From Porphyra umbilicalis (taxonomy: Eukaryota; Rhodophyta; Bangiophyceae; Bangiales; Bangiaceae): DNA of 42,938 nt. The number at the start of each line of letters is the position of its first letter. The stretch's first letter is position 1. Where the stretch lies: positions 1 to 42,938 of the forward strand of contig KV919236.1 of the NCBI GenBank assembly GCA_002049455.2, given 5' to 3'. The position numbers and the translations under genes are program-made. Of this stretch, positions 10,458 to 21,343 are shown piece after piece. Below the pieces are notes generated by a model. The model ran no database searches. It was given only the letters and a program-made list of their open reading frames with translations, and was not told the origin of the DNA.

Positions 10458-10619
10458 GTGGGCCTCGCACGCGACTGACGGCGGCTGACGGAGCGATTAC
10501 GTAATTCATGCGCCCGGCCGATCGACGTGAGCACCACGTACGATTTGTGCTGATGCAGATCATGACGTCTTCTTCGCACGCTTTTGCAACAAGCGCTTAT
10601 GTCCGTTCCTTCCTTGCAG
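10458..10619 (+). other. Probable intron in the hAT transposase gene
   Basis: A 162-bp GT-AG interval (starts GTGGGC, ends CCTTCCTTGCAG after a pyrimidine-rich stretch). Its length is a multiple of three. Removing it deletes an in-frame TAA (10502-10504) and joins LAKNLKG to FRINYAPPALG in one frame, as expected for the linker before the hAT core. Inferred only from frame and splice signals. Confidence 0.6.
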
Positions 10620-11487
10620 GTTTCCGGATCAACTACGCGCCACCAGCACTTGGCACGGTCATGTTGCATCTCTCGGAGCTCGCGTCCTTCATCTCCTCGA
10701 TCCTCGTCGACCTCTTCACGGCCGCTGCCAACGACTACGTTGGTGTACCCTGGGCCCATGTTTGCATCGATATGTGGACGGCGCCTGGGTCCCGAGCTAG
10801 CTACGGCGCGTTGATCCTGCGTTTCGCGGACTTGGGGACGTATGCTATCAAGCAAAAGTCCCTCGGTATTTGGGCCTGTCCTGGGAAGCACAACCACAAG
10901 GCCATCGTCTAGTGGCAGCAAGAAGTGCTTGGACGAGTCGGAATCTTGGAAGGTGCCATTGCCTCGACCACAACTGATTCGAGGTCGAACGTCCGCAAGG
11001 CCGAGGCGGATCTTGATGCTTCTTGGATTCCCTGTGCGGCTCATGCGTTGAGCGTGGCGGCTCGGAAGGCTCTGGGAGCGTCGAGTGAGTCTGCCAACCA
11101 GCGGGCGATTCGTGTTGCCGACGGCGGGCGCGCCGCGCGACGCCACATCAAGCCATGCCCCAATCCTTCAGCCCGGGAGCTGCTGTCCCAGCTTCGCAAA
11201 ACAACAACGTTCTTCAAGCACTCGGACGCGGAGGCGCAGAGGTTGAGTGCCATCATCGTTTCAGGCGACCCGGCGATTCGCGGCCTTGTGTCCGAAGTCG
11301 CGACGCGTTGGGGGTCGACCTACCTGTCTCTGGTTCGTTTGTACTCTATGCGGCCGCGGTTTTGTTATTTTCTTCCGCTTGACGGCGCGGACGGCGGACC
11401 AGCGCAAGCACCGTGTCGCCCATCGTGATTGCGAAAATATGCGACACCTTATCGCCATCCTGACACCCGTCTTTGAGGTGACCAAGG

Positions 11488-12007
11488 TGTTGAAAACGCA
11501 GTGGGGATAGGAGATGGGGGACCACGGTGAAGTGGTTGAGTGGCTTGAGCTTGTGTGTATGTGTGCGAACGTGCTTTGTTGGTTGTCTCTCCAAAGCGCC
11601 CCTCTTCCCATCAAGGGCACTCATCAAGTAGTCCAAGTCGGAGCACTCAAGCCCACCACGCAGCCCAAGCAGCTCGCCCAAGCAGCTCGCCCGCGCACGC
11701 GCCCGCCCACACTCTAAATCAAAACCCTCACCAAATCAAAGCATCAGGGATCAAAGCAAAGCCTACGCAAATCAAAGCATCAGAAGCGCAAGAACAAAAA
11801 ATGTGAAATCGCAAAAACTTCACTCAAAATCGCACGGGTACAAATGTCGAATGCACCAGCGGTCACCAAACCGCGAGGAAGTCGCATGGGTAGCCTAGTG
11901 GGAAGTAGGCACCCACTCTCATTAGGCGTGACCTTCGGGTCGCGTCCGAAAGTCGGGGGTTCGAACCCTGTCAATACCTGGTTTCTTGAATTTTGCTTTT
12001 TACAGCA
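11488..12007 (-). repeat. Solo LTR (copy 2), inserted in the hAT transposase gene
   Basis: About 520 bp, highly similar to 5619-6123 along its whole length and in the same orientation. Ends are TGTTGAAAACGCAG on the left and TTTTTACAGCA on the right of the plus strand, so the LTR runs on the minus strand. It sits between ...FEVTK and LTETLSMTF of the transposase, which proves insertion. Left flank CAAGG and right flank GCAGG only partly agree as a target duplication. No internal retroelement sequence remains, so it arose by LTR-LTR recombination or is a non-coding derivative. Confidence 0.8.
11884..11978 (+). other. tRNA-like segment with Pol III promoter boxes in the solo LTR
   Basis: On the plus strand (antisense to the LTR): TAGCCTAGTGGG fits the A box, with a perfect 4-bp D stem GCCT/AGGC. 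GACC-TTCG-GGTC forms a long variable arm. CGGGG-GTTCGAA-CCCTG forms a perfect 5-bp T arm containing a perfect B box. The acceptor GCATGGG pairs with TCAATAC at about five of seven positions. The anticodon stem is poor and the loop is ambiguous. Best read as a class-II-tRNA-derived sequence (SINE-like head or captured tRNA), not a working tRNA. Confidence 0.6.
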
Positions 12008-13132
12008 GCAGGGCTTACAGAGACGTTGAGCATGACGTTCCAACACAAGGAGTGCCAGAGAACGTCGGCGACGCTGGCGGACAATTTTTCTCTTGTCGTC
12101 GCGCTCCGCAAGACGCTGCTGCTCGACACAATCGTCGCGCCCAAGTTCCCCGAGCATCCACTGGCCGTTGGCACCGACTGGATCGAGTCGTTCCTCCAGG
12201 AGAACCCAGACGACGACGTCATCGAGCTCGACAACCGCCTCTACCCAAACGAGGCCGTCTACCTGGAGACAAGGGATGGCTATGAGTCGCTATGTGAAGA
12301 GGCGGCTGTTGCAGTGCGCATATTGCGCGACGAGATCGACCGCCTTTTTTTCAACCCCAAGGAGAATGCAAAAAACTGGTTGAGAAACCCAGCTGTTTTG
12401 AGCGCCGTGCTTCTTTCACCGGGTGGTGGCCGGATGCTGCGGGAAGTTGGAAATTGGGTTTGGATGGGTGACCCGACTGCCGAGGCCGAGACGGCCGTTC
12501 TGGAAACGGCGGCGAAACTGCAACCGACCGCAGAGGCGTTCGGCGGATGCGGCTCGGCGAGGCCCTTGCGCTCTACCGCGGGAATCTCCGAGCTGCGGGT
12601 AACGGCGCGCTCCTCGTTGGTCCTGTGGCGAGCCGATGTGTCACCTGAACGTGAGCTCACTCTGGAGCCAAGCAGAGTGGACCGCGCTGCGCGCGAGGAG
12701 CTGTCTCGGTTTCACCGCCTGTCAGACTCGGCCATGGCTGGGGACGCCATAAAGTTTTGGCGCGCACACCGTGCGCAGTTCCCTGCCCTGTTTGTCGTTG
12801 CTGGCTCGGTCTTCGGTGCGGTGGGATCATCTGCCTCTTGCGAGCGCGAGTTTTCTGTTGCCGGGCGGCTTGTCGCGGGCGACCGCTCGTCGCTGTGTAC
12901 TGGGAGCGTGGAGATGCACTCGCTTGTTTCATTAAATGCCGACCTCCTCCCTTCCAACACGACCTCGGTGCCGTCCCTGTCCGACGCTGAAGCAGCCACC
13001 TTCCGCGAGACTATGAACGGTTACGATCCATCTACCGATAAAGCCGAATCTGGGTCTTAAGACGTTGACACCGACGAGGAGGAGAGCGAGGATGACGAAC
13101 AGCTCGCGGTGGGTTGGAAGCCGTATGATTGA

Positions 13133-13500
13133 GTAGTGCTGGTTGCTTCTTGTTGGTCGGTGGCAATACATGCGTCTCTACTTTTTGTGAGAGCCTTATA
13201 CCCATGGTCCTGTATTGCTTCTGTAAAGAACCATGGGCGAAGAACAGCTAGTATCGTTCAATCTCAGTACCTTCACACGCTGTCAGTGTGAAACACACCA
13301 AAGCCTTCGGCTCACCGACGTCAAAGGCCGACGCACTAACCCTCTGTCAAGGCACGCTGGGCCTCCAATCTCCAGCAAGCGGCCTGGCCGCTGTTTTCTA
13401 CCCCAGGTATCATCACGTCACCAAGCGACCCCCTACGCCCCTGACCTACATTATACACGCAGTCAACGGCCAGCCACCGGCACCTTGCCTCAAACGCTCC
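13133..13500. other. Spacer, no gene recognised
   Basis: Follows the hAT relic and could hold its 3' terminal repeat. I did not find a partner for any terminal sequence here. Confidence 0.4.
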
Positions 13501-15303
13501 CCTCACACTCACACGCGCCACAGACGCGCGAGCCGCAGAAAAAAAACGGCGTCGACGACCGAACCACGGACGACCCTCTGCCGACAGCAAGACCAGGTCA
13601 GCAGCCGTCACACATGTCCGAAGCACAGACGCCAGAAACTTCGACGACAACGCCACATTCCTTCGAACCACCGCCGCCCTCGCCGCCGACGCTCTTTCCA
13701 CACCAGCGCCCGTCAGCACTCCACCGTCACACATACCAACGCCAGCAAAGAGCACGCCATCGACATCAAGGCCACCGCAGCACACGATGCCGATTACTGG
13801 GCCACATATGCTTTCGCCAAGAGCACTTCTGCAACCAAAACCCCGCCGCTGAGGCCGCCCCCACGGCCGACGCCGCCGCAGCCGACAGCGCAAATCAAAC
13901 TCCTAGCCGCGCAGACTCGCGCCACCGACGCACAAGCTGCCAATGACAACTACACAGACGACATACCCGCAGACGCCGTCGCAGCGGCGCCTTTACCACG
14001 CCGCCGCCGGCCACACAATCGCCAGCGGCTCACGTTGGAGCCCACAAAGATTACGCTACAAACGCCGCGGGCACCGACGCACATGGCGTCAATAGCCCCG
14101 CCACAAGCGTCGCCGCCACGCGCCCCCCAGATGCAAACGCTTCTTTCTTGACGCCTCCCAGGCCTTCAGCTCCGCCGTCACGCACACCATCCCTCAACCG
14201 TGCCGACAGATGCGGAATGCGCCACAGACGCACAAGCGGAAGAACACAATGTCACAGAGATCACATCTACGAACGCCTGCGCCGCCGACGTCCTCGCTGC
14301 AGAAGCCGCCACTACATCCTCTCGCGCCCCAGACGCGTGAGGCGTCGACGAACGCAAAACTGGAGCCGGCAGTGTCGACGAGCTTGCCGCCGACGCATTT
14401 CGAACACCGTATCCAGCAACAGGTTTCCCCGTCACGCACTCAGATGCCGCCGAAAAACGGGTCACGGAAGCCTGGACGACCGACGCACACTGCACCGATG
14501 CCCGCGCCCGAAGCGCACCTGCCACCAGCACACCTGCCACGATCGTCTTCGCCACAGACGCTCGCGCCGCCGCACAAGCTCCATCCGACACGCCGCCTCA
14601 CCCACTCCGCTACGTACGCCATCGCCAGCGACGCACGACCTGTCGAAGACAAGACCACAGCGATCAGCACGACAGGCGCTGCTGCCGCCGACGTTTTTAC
14701 CACACCAGCAACAAGAACATACGACCCCTAGACGCACGATGCTGTGACCAACGAGAACGCTGCGGAGGCCGCGGCGACCGATGCAGACGCCGCCGATTCT
14801 CTCGTACCATGCACCCCCGCCTCGTTCTGTCCAACCACATGAGCACCCTCCACCACAGCCCCCACCACAGACGCCCCCGCCTGGGACGCCCTGCTTCAGC
14901 CACCTGCGTCACTCACGCTCCCGCCACACGCGCACAAGCAGCAGAAGAGAACGTCACCGATGCCGGCCCAACGAGCGCCCGCACCGTCGACGCCCTCGCC
15001 GTCGACGCCTGCATCACGCCAGCACCCCACCCACGAGCCCCTGCCGCACATTTCGACGCTGCAGACGAGCACACCATAAACGCCGCGCCTTCAGGGGAAC
15101 ACGGCACCAATGAACACACCAAAACCCAAGACGCGGGGAATCACCTGCCGCGGGGGGGGGGGGCACGGACCATTGGATGGGACGTCAGCCAAACGCGCAG
15201 CGTCGTGCAGGTAGCTCTGAAGGGCGCGTTCGCACCGTTACGGCCAGCATCAGTGGCCAACGTCACAGCACTCCCAACCCGCGCGTTTGACACGGGCACA
15301 TAG
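13500..15303 (+). repeat. Degenerate Ala/Thr/Asp-rich peptide-repeat region
   Basis: Variants of one peptide theme recur on the plus strand: ATDARAAEK (13517), STDARNFDDNATF (13622), ATDAQAANDNYTDD (13921), ATDAQAEEHNVTE (14221) and ATRAQAAEENVTD (14923), each followed within 20-40 residues by ADALAADA-like and TPAP-like blocks. Units at 13921 and 14221 are exactly 300 bp apart and in one frame; earlier units are in another frame, and stops occur. This looks like a decayed gene for a repetitive low-complexity protein, or an imperfect long-period satellite. No family recognised. Confidence 0.45.
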
Positions 15304-17150
15304 CCCTTTCGTGCCTTGCTCTCCATACGCCCCCCCCCCCAACGTACCTCGGTCAGCACGTGAAAGTAGGTCATCGCGTGGTAAGCGGCGAGCACAAACA
15401 CGTCGCCCGGCACGACAGTCACGGACTCCCCCAATTAGAACTGCGCACACGCTTGTGCCCCCCCCCCCAGACAGGCATTGGGATGACGAGTGTCCTCTTC
15501 GCCTTTCCCACATGTCTGCGTCGTTTGTCTGCGGCAAGGCCTGGTCCCAGTCCGAGATGAGCCTGACTGGCGCCTTGGTCAAGCACGGAAAGGACATGAA
15601 TTTAAATTTGATGACGTGCGAGTCACCTAAATTGTTCGAATAAGTACGACGGGTGTTGGGATGAAGCATGCCGTCGTCGTCGACGACACCGTCTTCGTGC
15701 TCAAGCCGCGTCGTCCCCTTCCGGGCCGTCCTCTTCGATTGATAAATTTCCCTGCTCGTTTCGTCGTCCCCTTCCGGGCCGTCATCTTCGATTGATAAAT
15801 TTCCCATGCTCGTTTTCCCCGACAGAGCGCATCTGAAGTCGTCAGCAGTGACCGCCATACGGACCACGGATGCGCTGAGAAATTGAAACAGATGCAAGGC
15901 ACATTCGGCTGGCAGGAGGAATGGGCCCAATATCACAATTTCGCTGAACTACAACCTGTTGCTGGGGACGAGCCGCGGCGCGTGGACGGCAGCCTCACGC
16001 CTCCCCCTCCAACCAACCAGCTGCACGTCGGCGCCACGTCTCGCGTGCGCATCTGCTTCGCCTTTGGCGTTGGCGGCGCTTGACACACCGCCCACCGACA
16101 TTTTGGTATCGCGAGCTGCCGGGACATGGGCGGAGAGCCGCACATGAACAAAAGTCAGGATACTACCGCGCGCCTCCCTCCAACCCCCAACTTGCTGCCG
16201 GCGACAAGACGACGCAATCGACACGCTTCCATCATTCGCCAAACGCCCGCTTTCGGCGTACAAGAGGCCACATTGGCGGGCGCACCCCCCCCCCCCGCGT
16301 CCCCCTGCCACCACGGCCGCCGACGCCGCTGCCGCTGCGACCGCCGCCCGCCGCCGCGGGCGCCACAGTGGCCCTCACCGCCGCGGCGGCGGCGAGCGTC
16401 AACTCGCGGGGCGACGAGGCAAGCCGCTGTGGCGGCGGGTGGGATGAGCTCCGCCGCCCGCCCTCCGCCGGCGCGGCGCGCGCCGCCGGGCGGGGGCACG
16501 GCGGCAGCGGCGGACACGGCTGCAGTGGGGAGTTTGGCAGAAGCGGTGGCGGCGGCACTGGCGACGGCGACCGCGCTTCAGTCACGGCCGACACAGGAAG
16601 GGGTGCGAGGAGCGTGCGCCGCTCGCGGTGGACCTTTCGAGGCACACAAGCGTGTGCTCGGGCGCCGCAGGTCCCACTCGCACGCACAACGTGATGGACG
16701 GGAAGAGGCGGGTCGAATGGGAAAAATTCTCCACCAATGTCGCCTAGGGGATGAACGGTGAGTCGGGCTGCGCCTCTTTGGAGGTCGTGTCGGCCGTCAA
16801 CGGGCGATGGCCCACCCCCCTGTCTGAGAAGGGTCGCCGCCAGCCGACGCGCTACGAGCGAGCGGCCGCGAGCGGTAACGAGCGTGCCTGTCGCCAACGC
16901 GGTGTCCACGGCGATGAGCGCCGCGCACCGCCGCACGAGTGGCACATCGTCCGAATCTTCCCGAGAGCCGCTGCGGACGCCGCCCTTGGAGGCGGCCGTC
17001 GCTGCCGAGGCCCACCGCCAGCGCGGTAGTGACCGCGTCGAGCGTAACACGCCGCCGCACGAGCGGCTTATCGTCCATCTCGGCGGCCGAGCCACTGTCG
17101 ATGCAACGGTCGGGGACCGCCGCCGCCGACCGCACAGACTCCCGCCGCAC
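15304..17150. other. G/C-rich stretch without recognisable gene
   Basis: Long open frames on both strands follow from the base composition. It carries C runs of 11 at 15330-15340 and 15458-15468, and 12 at 16285-16296, plus a 53-bp tandem duplication at 15709-15814. A minus-strand frame of 228 codons (15936-15250) and a plus-strand frame of 211 codons (16126-16761) match nothing I know. Confidence 0.4.
15709..15814. repeat. 53-bp tandem duplication
   Basis: Two adjacent copies, the second from 15762, both running CGTCGTCCCCTTCCGGGCCG through TTCGATTGATAAATTTCCC to GCTCG with a few differences. The period is not a multiple of three, so the copies are not read in one frame. Confidence 0.85.
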
Positions 17151-17543
17151 CCCCCTCCAACGGTTGGTTGACGCGCAACCACCACCAAGTGACGGGTCCG
17201 CTGGCCACAGCGGACCTCCTGAACATTTGTACGATGCTTACCTGCCGCCATCAGCCCATGCCAGGGCCGCGCTGTGTTCTGTCAGCCGTTCTTGTGTCGT
17301 GCACCACGTGGATGCTTGCTACGCGCCCCCGCATGGGTGTATCCACCGGTATGATGTGTCATAAACAAGCTGTGGACGGTCGGAAGTGGCTTGGCACCGG
17401 TGGGCGTCCAGAGCATGACGTACGCGGCGCTACGTGGCGCACGATGCGTGCTCACACGAGTTTATTCGTAATAATGCCGTCATATACGACGTGTGTGCCA
17501 ATGGCTGAAGAATGTGGACGTTTCGAGGCGGATCAAATGCTCA
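17151..17543 (+). repeat. 393-bp direct repeat, copy 1
   Basis: Matches 17805-18197 at a constant offset of 654 bp with only scattered substitutions, from CCCCCTCCAACGG to AAATGCTCA. No protein or RNA feature recognised in it. It could be a pair of LTRs around a 261-bp interior, but I see no primer site or polypurine tract, so a simple duplication is as likely. Confidence 0.85.
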
Positions 17544-17804
17544 TAAATACAACCAAACACTAAAGAATCCCCCATTGCGCCGCATGCACCAAAACGACCT
17601 CGTGCTGGTGCCGCAGAGGCGCACCACCGCGTCACCTGCTGTCGCCCATGGCGGACCAAAGAGAGGGAGTTAGTGCATACCGGGGCCACTCTCGAGGTCA
17701 CACTGATTTGTACCTTCATGGTTTGCAGTGAGCTGGAATTACCCGCAACCCCCCCTCAAGGCCCGTCTGAGAGGGGTGAGGCGCCCCACCATACTTCTGG
17801 GGCC
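17544..17804. other. Unique spacer between the 393-bp direct repeats
   Basis: 261 bp without gene or repeat structure that I recognise. Confidence 0.5.
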
Positions 17805-18197
17805 CCCCCTCCAACGGTTGGTTGACGCGCAACCACCACCAAGCGACGGGTCCGCTGGCCACAGCGGACCTCCTGAATATTTGTGCGATGCTTACCTGCC
17901 GCCATCAACCCATGCCAGGGCCGCGCTGTGTGCTGTCTGCCGTTCTTGTGTCGTGCACCACGTGGATGCTTGCTACACGCCCCCGCATGGTTGTATCCAC
18001 CGGTATGATGTGTCATAAACAAGCTGTGGACGGTCGGAAGTGGCTTGGCACCGGTGGGCGTCCAGAGCATGACGTACGCGGCGCTACGTGGCGCACGATG
18101 CGTGCTTACAAGAGTTTATTCGTAATTATGCCGTCATATACGACGTGTGTGCCAATGGCTGAAGAATGTGGACGTTTCGAGGCTGATCAAATGCTCA
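17805..18197 (+). repeat. 393-bp direct repeat, copy 2
   Basis: Second copy of 17151-17543, same orientation and length. The following sequence diverges at once (CAGAG versus CATAA), so the right edge is sharp. The left edge lies in a C run. Confidence 0.85.
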
Positions 18198-18217
18198 GAG
18201 CATTCGCAACAATGTCG

Positions 18218-18274
18218 GGCCAACGCCATATTGAGCACACGTTGCAGAAACGTGTCTCAACTTCGCCGTTGGCC
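18218..18274. repeat. Imperfect palindrome (fold-back)
   Basis: Outer arms GGCCAACG and CGTTGGCC enclose a second stem, TTGAG(c)ACACGTT with AACGTGTCTCAA, around the loop GCAGA. The outer arms use the same GGCCAACG word as the larger hairpin at 18378. Confidence 0.7.
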
Positions 18275-18377
18275 AGTTCTTGGGGCGGGTAACAATGTCG
18301 AACGTGCACGCGGCGTTGCCAACGGAGGTCAAGCGAGTTAAAACGCGAATGTACTTGCGCCCGATTCGGGGTCGGAG

Positions 18378-18448
18378 CCGTTGGCCTCAGGGCCAACGAG
18401 TTGCCAACAGAGGCTCCGTTGGCAACTCGTTGGCCCTGGGGCCAACGG
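18378..18448. repeat. Strong hairpin: 31-nt arms, 9-nt loop
   Basis: Arms 18378-18408 and 18418-18448 are reverse complements at 30 of 31 positions, with the loop AGAGGCTCC. The GGCCAACG word recurs in both arms. This could extrude as a cruciform, fold in RNA, or be the terminal part of a fold-back/MITE-like element. Confidence 0.9.
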
Positions 18449-19189
18449 GTTCTGTGCTCTGATTGGTCCATCGCGGTTTCACGGGGTTAAATGAGTGACA
18501 AGTGGCAGTTCATATTGTCCTCCGATTGCCCAATTTATCATATTTTTGTTTCGACAGCCACCCACGGATGGAATTTTGTACCTCTCGGAACTGGACGGCC
18601 GCATGCCATCTCGACCCCACAGCCCGGATCGTTGAAGTGTGTCACGTATCTCTCGTGCGGTGGCGTGTGGCCGAACGCGCTTGCGGGCCTGTCGGACACG
18701 CGGCGCGATCGCACCGACACTGGTAAAACAACTGGATCGAAGCGCTCGTGCGGGCACACGAGGCGGGGCCGGGCCACAGTCCCGCGCCCGGTCGCCAAAT
18801 GGCCGCACCTGCGGCCACGTAGTAAACTGAGCAGAACCCTCCACCCTTGACAGCACCCCAGGGCACCCCTGACAACCGCCACACCCCCACAGCAACCCAC
18901 AGCCCACACAACACAGACACCTGGGCGACCAGAAATACCGCCCACTCTACCACCCAACACCGCGTCCCGCGCGCGCGCGTACTACCCCACCACCACGCCA
19001 CCCGCGCACACCGGCACCCCCGCCGCCGCCCCCACGTCGCCGCCGCCCCCGCCGACCGTTGCCGCCACCCACGCCACCGCCACCGACCGCCGCAGCCACC
19101 CACGCTACCGTCCCCGTCGTCGCCGTCCGCCCCCCCGCCCCCGCCGATCGCCGCCGCCCCCCGCACCGGCCGCTGTCGCCGCCGCCCCC
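18449..19189. other. No gene; grades into Pro/Arg-codon-rich low complexity
   Basis: The first part is ordinary sequence with no recognised feature. From about 19000 it becomes CCG/CCA-rich and irregularly repeated, leading into the regular minisatellite. Confidence 0.5.
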
Positions 19190-20935
19190 GCCGACCGCTG
19201 CCGCAACCCGCGCCCACGCCACCGACCACGACCGCCGCTCGCCCCCCCCGCCCCCGCCCATCGCCGCCACCCGCGCCAACCGTTGCCGCCACCAGCGCCG
19301 CCACCACCGACCGTCGTCACCGCTCACCCCCCCCGCCCCCGCCGATCACCGCCGCCACCGCCAACCGTTGCCGCCGCCCGCACGGCCGCCACCGACCGTC
19401 GTCGCCAGTCGCCCACCCCGCCCCCGCCCATCGCCGCCGCCCCCGCCAACCGTTGCCGCCGCCCGCGCGGCCACCGCCGATCGTCGTCGCCGCTCGCCCA
19501 CCCCACCCCGCCCATCGCCGCCGCCCCCGCCAACCGTTGCCACCGCCCGCGCCGCCACCGCCGACCGTCGTCGCCTCTCGCCCCCCCCGCCCCCGCCCAT
19601 CGCCGTCGCCCCCGCCAACCGTTGCCGCCACCAGCACCCCCACCGCCGACCTTTGTTGCCTCTCGCCCCCCCCGCCCCCGCCCATCGCCGCCGCCCCCGC
19701 CAACCGTTGCCGCCACCAGCGCCGCCACCGCCGACCGTCGTCGCCTCTCGCCCCCCCCGGCCCCGCCCATCGCCGCCGCCCCCGGCAACCGTCGCCGCCA
19801 CCAGCGCCGCCACCGCCGACCGTCGTGGCCTCTCGCACCCCGCTCCCCTGTCCATCGCCGCCACCCCCGCCAACCGTTGCCGACGCCCGTGCCGCCACCA
19901 CCGACTGTCGTTGACGCTCGCCTCTTCCGCCCCCACTTATCGCCGCCGCTCCCGCCAACCGTTGCCGCCGCCCGCGCGGCCACCGCCGATCGTCGTCGCC
20001 GCTCGCCCTCGCCGCCCCCTCCCATCGCCGCCACCCCCGCCAACCGTTGCTGCCGCCCGCGCGGCCACCCCCGACCGTCGTTGACACTCGCCTCTTCCGC
20101 CCCCGCTTATCGCTGCCGCCCCCGCCAACCGTTGCCGCCGCCCGCGTGGCCACCACCGACCGTCGTCGCGACCGCCTTCCCCGCCCCCGCCCATCGCCGC
20201 CGCCCCCGCCAACCGTTGCCGCCACCGGCGCCGCCACCGACGACCGTCGTGGCCTCTCGCCCCCCGCGCCCCTGTCCATCGCCGCCACCCCCGCCAACCG
20301 TTGCCGCCGCCCGTGCCGCCACCACCGACCGTCGTTGACGCTCGCCTCTTCCGTCCCCGCTTATCGCCGCCGCCCCCGCCAACCATTGCCGCCGCCCGCG
20401 CGGCCACCGCCGATCGTCGTCACCGCTCGCCCCCGCCGCCCCCTCCCATCGCCGCCACCCCCGCCAACCGTTGCCGCCGCCCGCACGGCCACCACCGACC
20501 GTCGTCGCCGCTCGCCCCCCCCGCCCCCGCCCATCGCCGCCGCCCCCGCCAACCGTTGCCGCCACCAGCGCCGCCACCGCCAACCGTCGTCGCCTCTCGC
20601 CCTCCCCGTCCCCGCCCATCGCCGCCGCGCACGCCCAACGTTGCCGCCACCAGCGCCGCCACCGCCGACCGTCGTCGCCTCTCGCCCCCCCGCCCCCGCC
20701 CATCGCCGCCGCGCACGCCTACCGTTGCCGCCACCAGCGCCGCCACCGCCGACCGTCGTCGCCTCTCGCCCCCCCCGCCTCCGCCCATCGCCGCCGCCCA
20801 CGCCCCCCGTTGCCGCCACCAGCGCCGCCACCGCCGACCGTCGTTGACGCTCGCCTCTCCCGCCCCCGCCCATCGCCGCCGCCCCCGCCAACCATTGCCG
20901 CCGCCCGCGCGGCCACCACCGACCGTCGTTGCCGC
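19190..20935. repeat. 85-bp minisatellite, left block (about 20 units)
   Basis: The landmark CCAACCGTTGCCGCC recurs at 19276, 19361, 19446, 19530, 19615, 19700, 19785, 19870, 19955, 20040, 20125, 20209, 20294, 20379, 20464 and 20549, that is every 84-85 bp, and units continue to 20935. Units differ in a segment such as GTCGTCGCCTCTCGCC versus GTCGTTGACGCTCGCC. Because 85 is not a multiple of three and stops are absent, every frame is open, giving long Pro/Arg-rich or Gly/Arg-rich spurious ORFs on both strands. I see no evidence of coding. Confidence 0.93.
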
Positions 20936-21343
20936 CAGGGGTTGTCATGGATATATCACTGAGGAATATATCCATGCATTATATCCGTATCCAGTTCGGA
21001 TACGCGCCGGGGACGCATATTCTAAATGCATGATGAGAAAGAGAGGAGAGGATATATCTATCCTGTCCGACAAAAATCGCAAGATTATATCAGATCCGTA
21101 TTCCAGATATGAGAGGCGGGATACAGGGATATAAAAGATTAATAAACTTCTCGGGCCGACAGAATTCCGGTACAACGCAGTCCACCTCTCTTTTCCCAAT
21201 CCGACCATCGGGAGATTCATGTGCAATCATGTTGCAGCGACAATCGGCAATCCCGCCCGACCCGAAATAAACCGTTCAAGCACGTGACTCGGCAAGCTTG
21301 CGATATCAGCAAATGTGACACGAGTTTCAGAACGGTCTATCTG

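Larger units (their letters stand above)
10085..13132 (+). pseudogene. hAT-family transposase gene, decayed and interrupted
   Basis: Domains in order: a BED-type zinc-finger-like segment (about 10225-10400; CKVC then TSNGTKHF, second His pair unclear); a likely intron; the RNase-H-like core with D in CIDMWTAPG (10769-10771) and TDSRSNV (Asp codon 10976-10978); CAAHALSVA; LRKTTTFFKHS; ATRWGSTYLSL; and, beyond an inserted solo LTR, the hAT C-terminal dimerisation block FPALFVVAGSVFGAVGSSAS then EREFSVAG (about 12777-12870). hAT transposases cut and paste elements with 8-bp duplications. Defects: TAG at 10910-10912, a frameshift near 11350-11400, the LTR at 11488-12007, and TAA at 13058 before an acidic tail that stays open to 13132. 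The start is uncertain. I did not find terminal inverted repeats. It could have served the non-autonomous hAT element at 20936, but their termini cannot be compared. Confidence 0.85.

Noticed and set aside
11884..11978. Functional tRNA gene
   Set aside because: The anticodon stem is broken, the acceptor stem has mismatches and the unit is part of a dispersed LTR.
15250..15936. A 228-codon minus-strand frame
   Set aside because: Crosses a 53-bp tandem duplication and C/G homopolymer runs; no recognisable domain and no sign of selection on the frame.
16126..16761. Possible BTB-domain fragment (PFEAHKRVL) in a GC-rich frame
   Set aside because: Only a nine-residue resemblance, with no further BTB conservation before or after.
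17151..18197. LTR retrotransposon call for the 393-bp direct repeats
   Set aside because: No TG...CA ends, primer site or polypurine tract that I can defend; reported only as a direct repeat.
18847..21134. Long Pro/Arg-rich and Gly/Arg-rich frames of 190-355 codons on both strands
   Set aside because: Produced by the 85-bp GC-rich minisatellite, which lacks stops in all frames.
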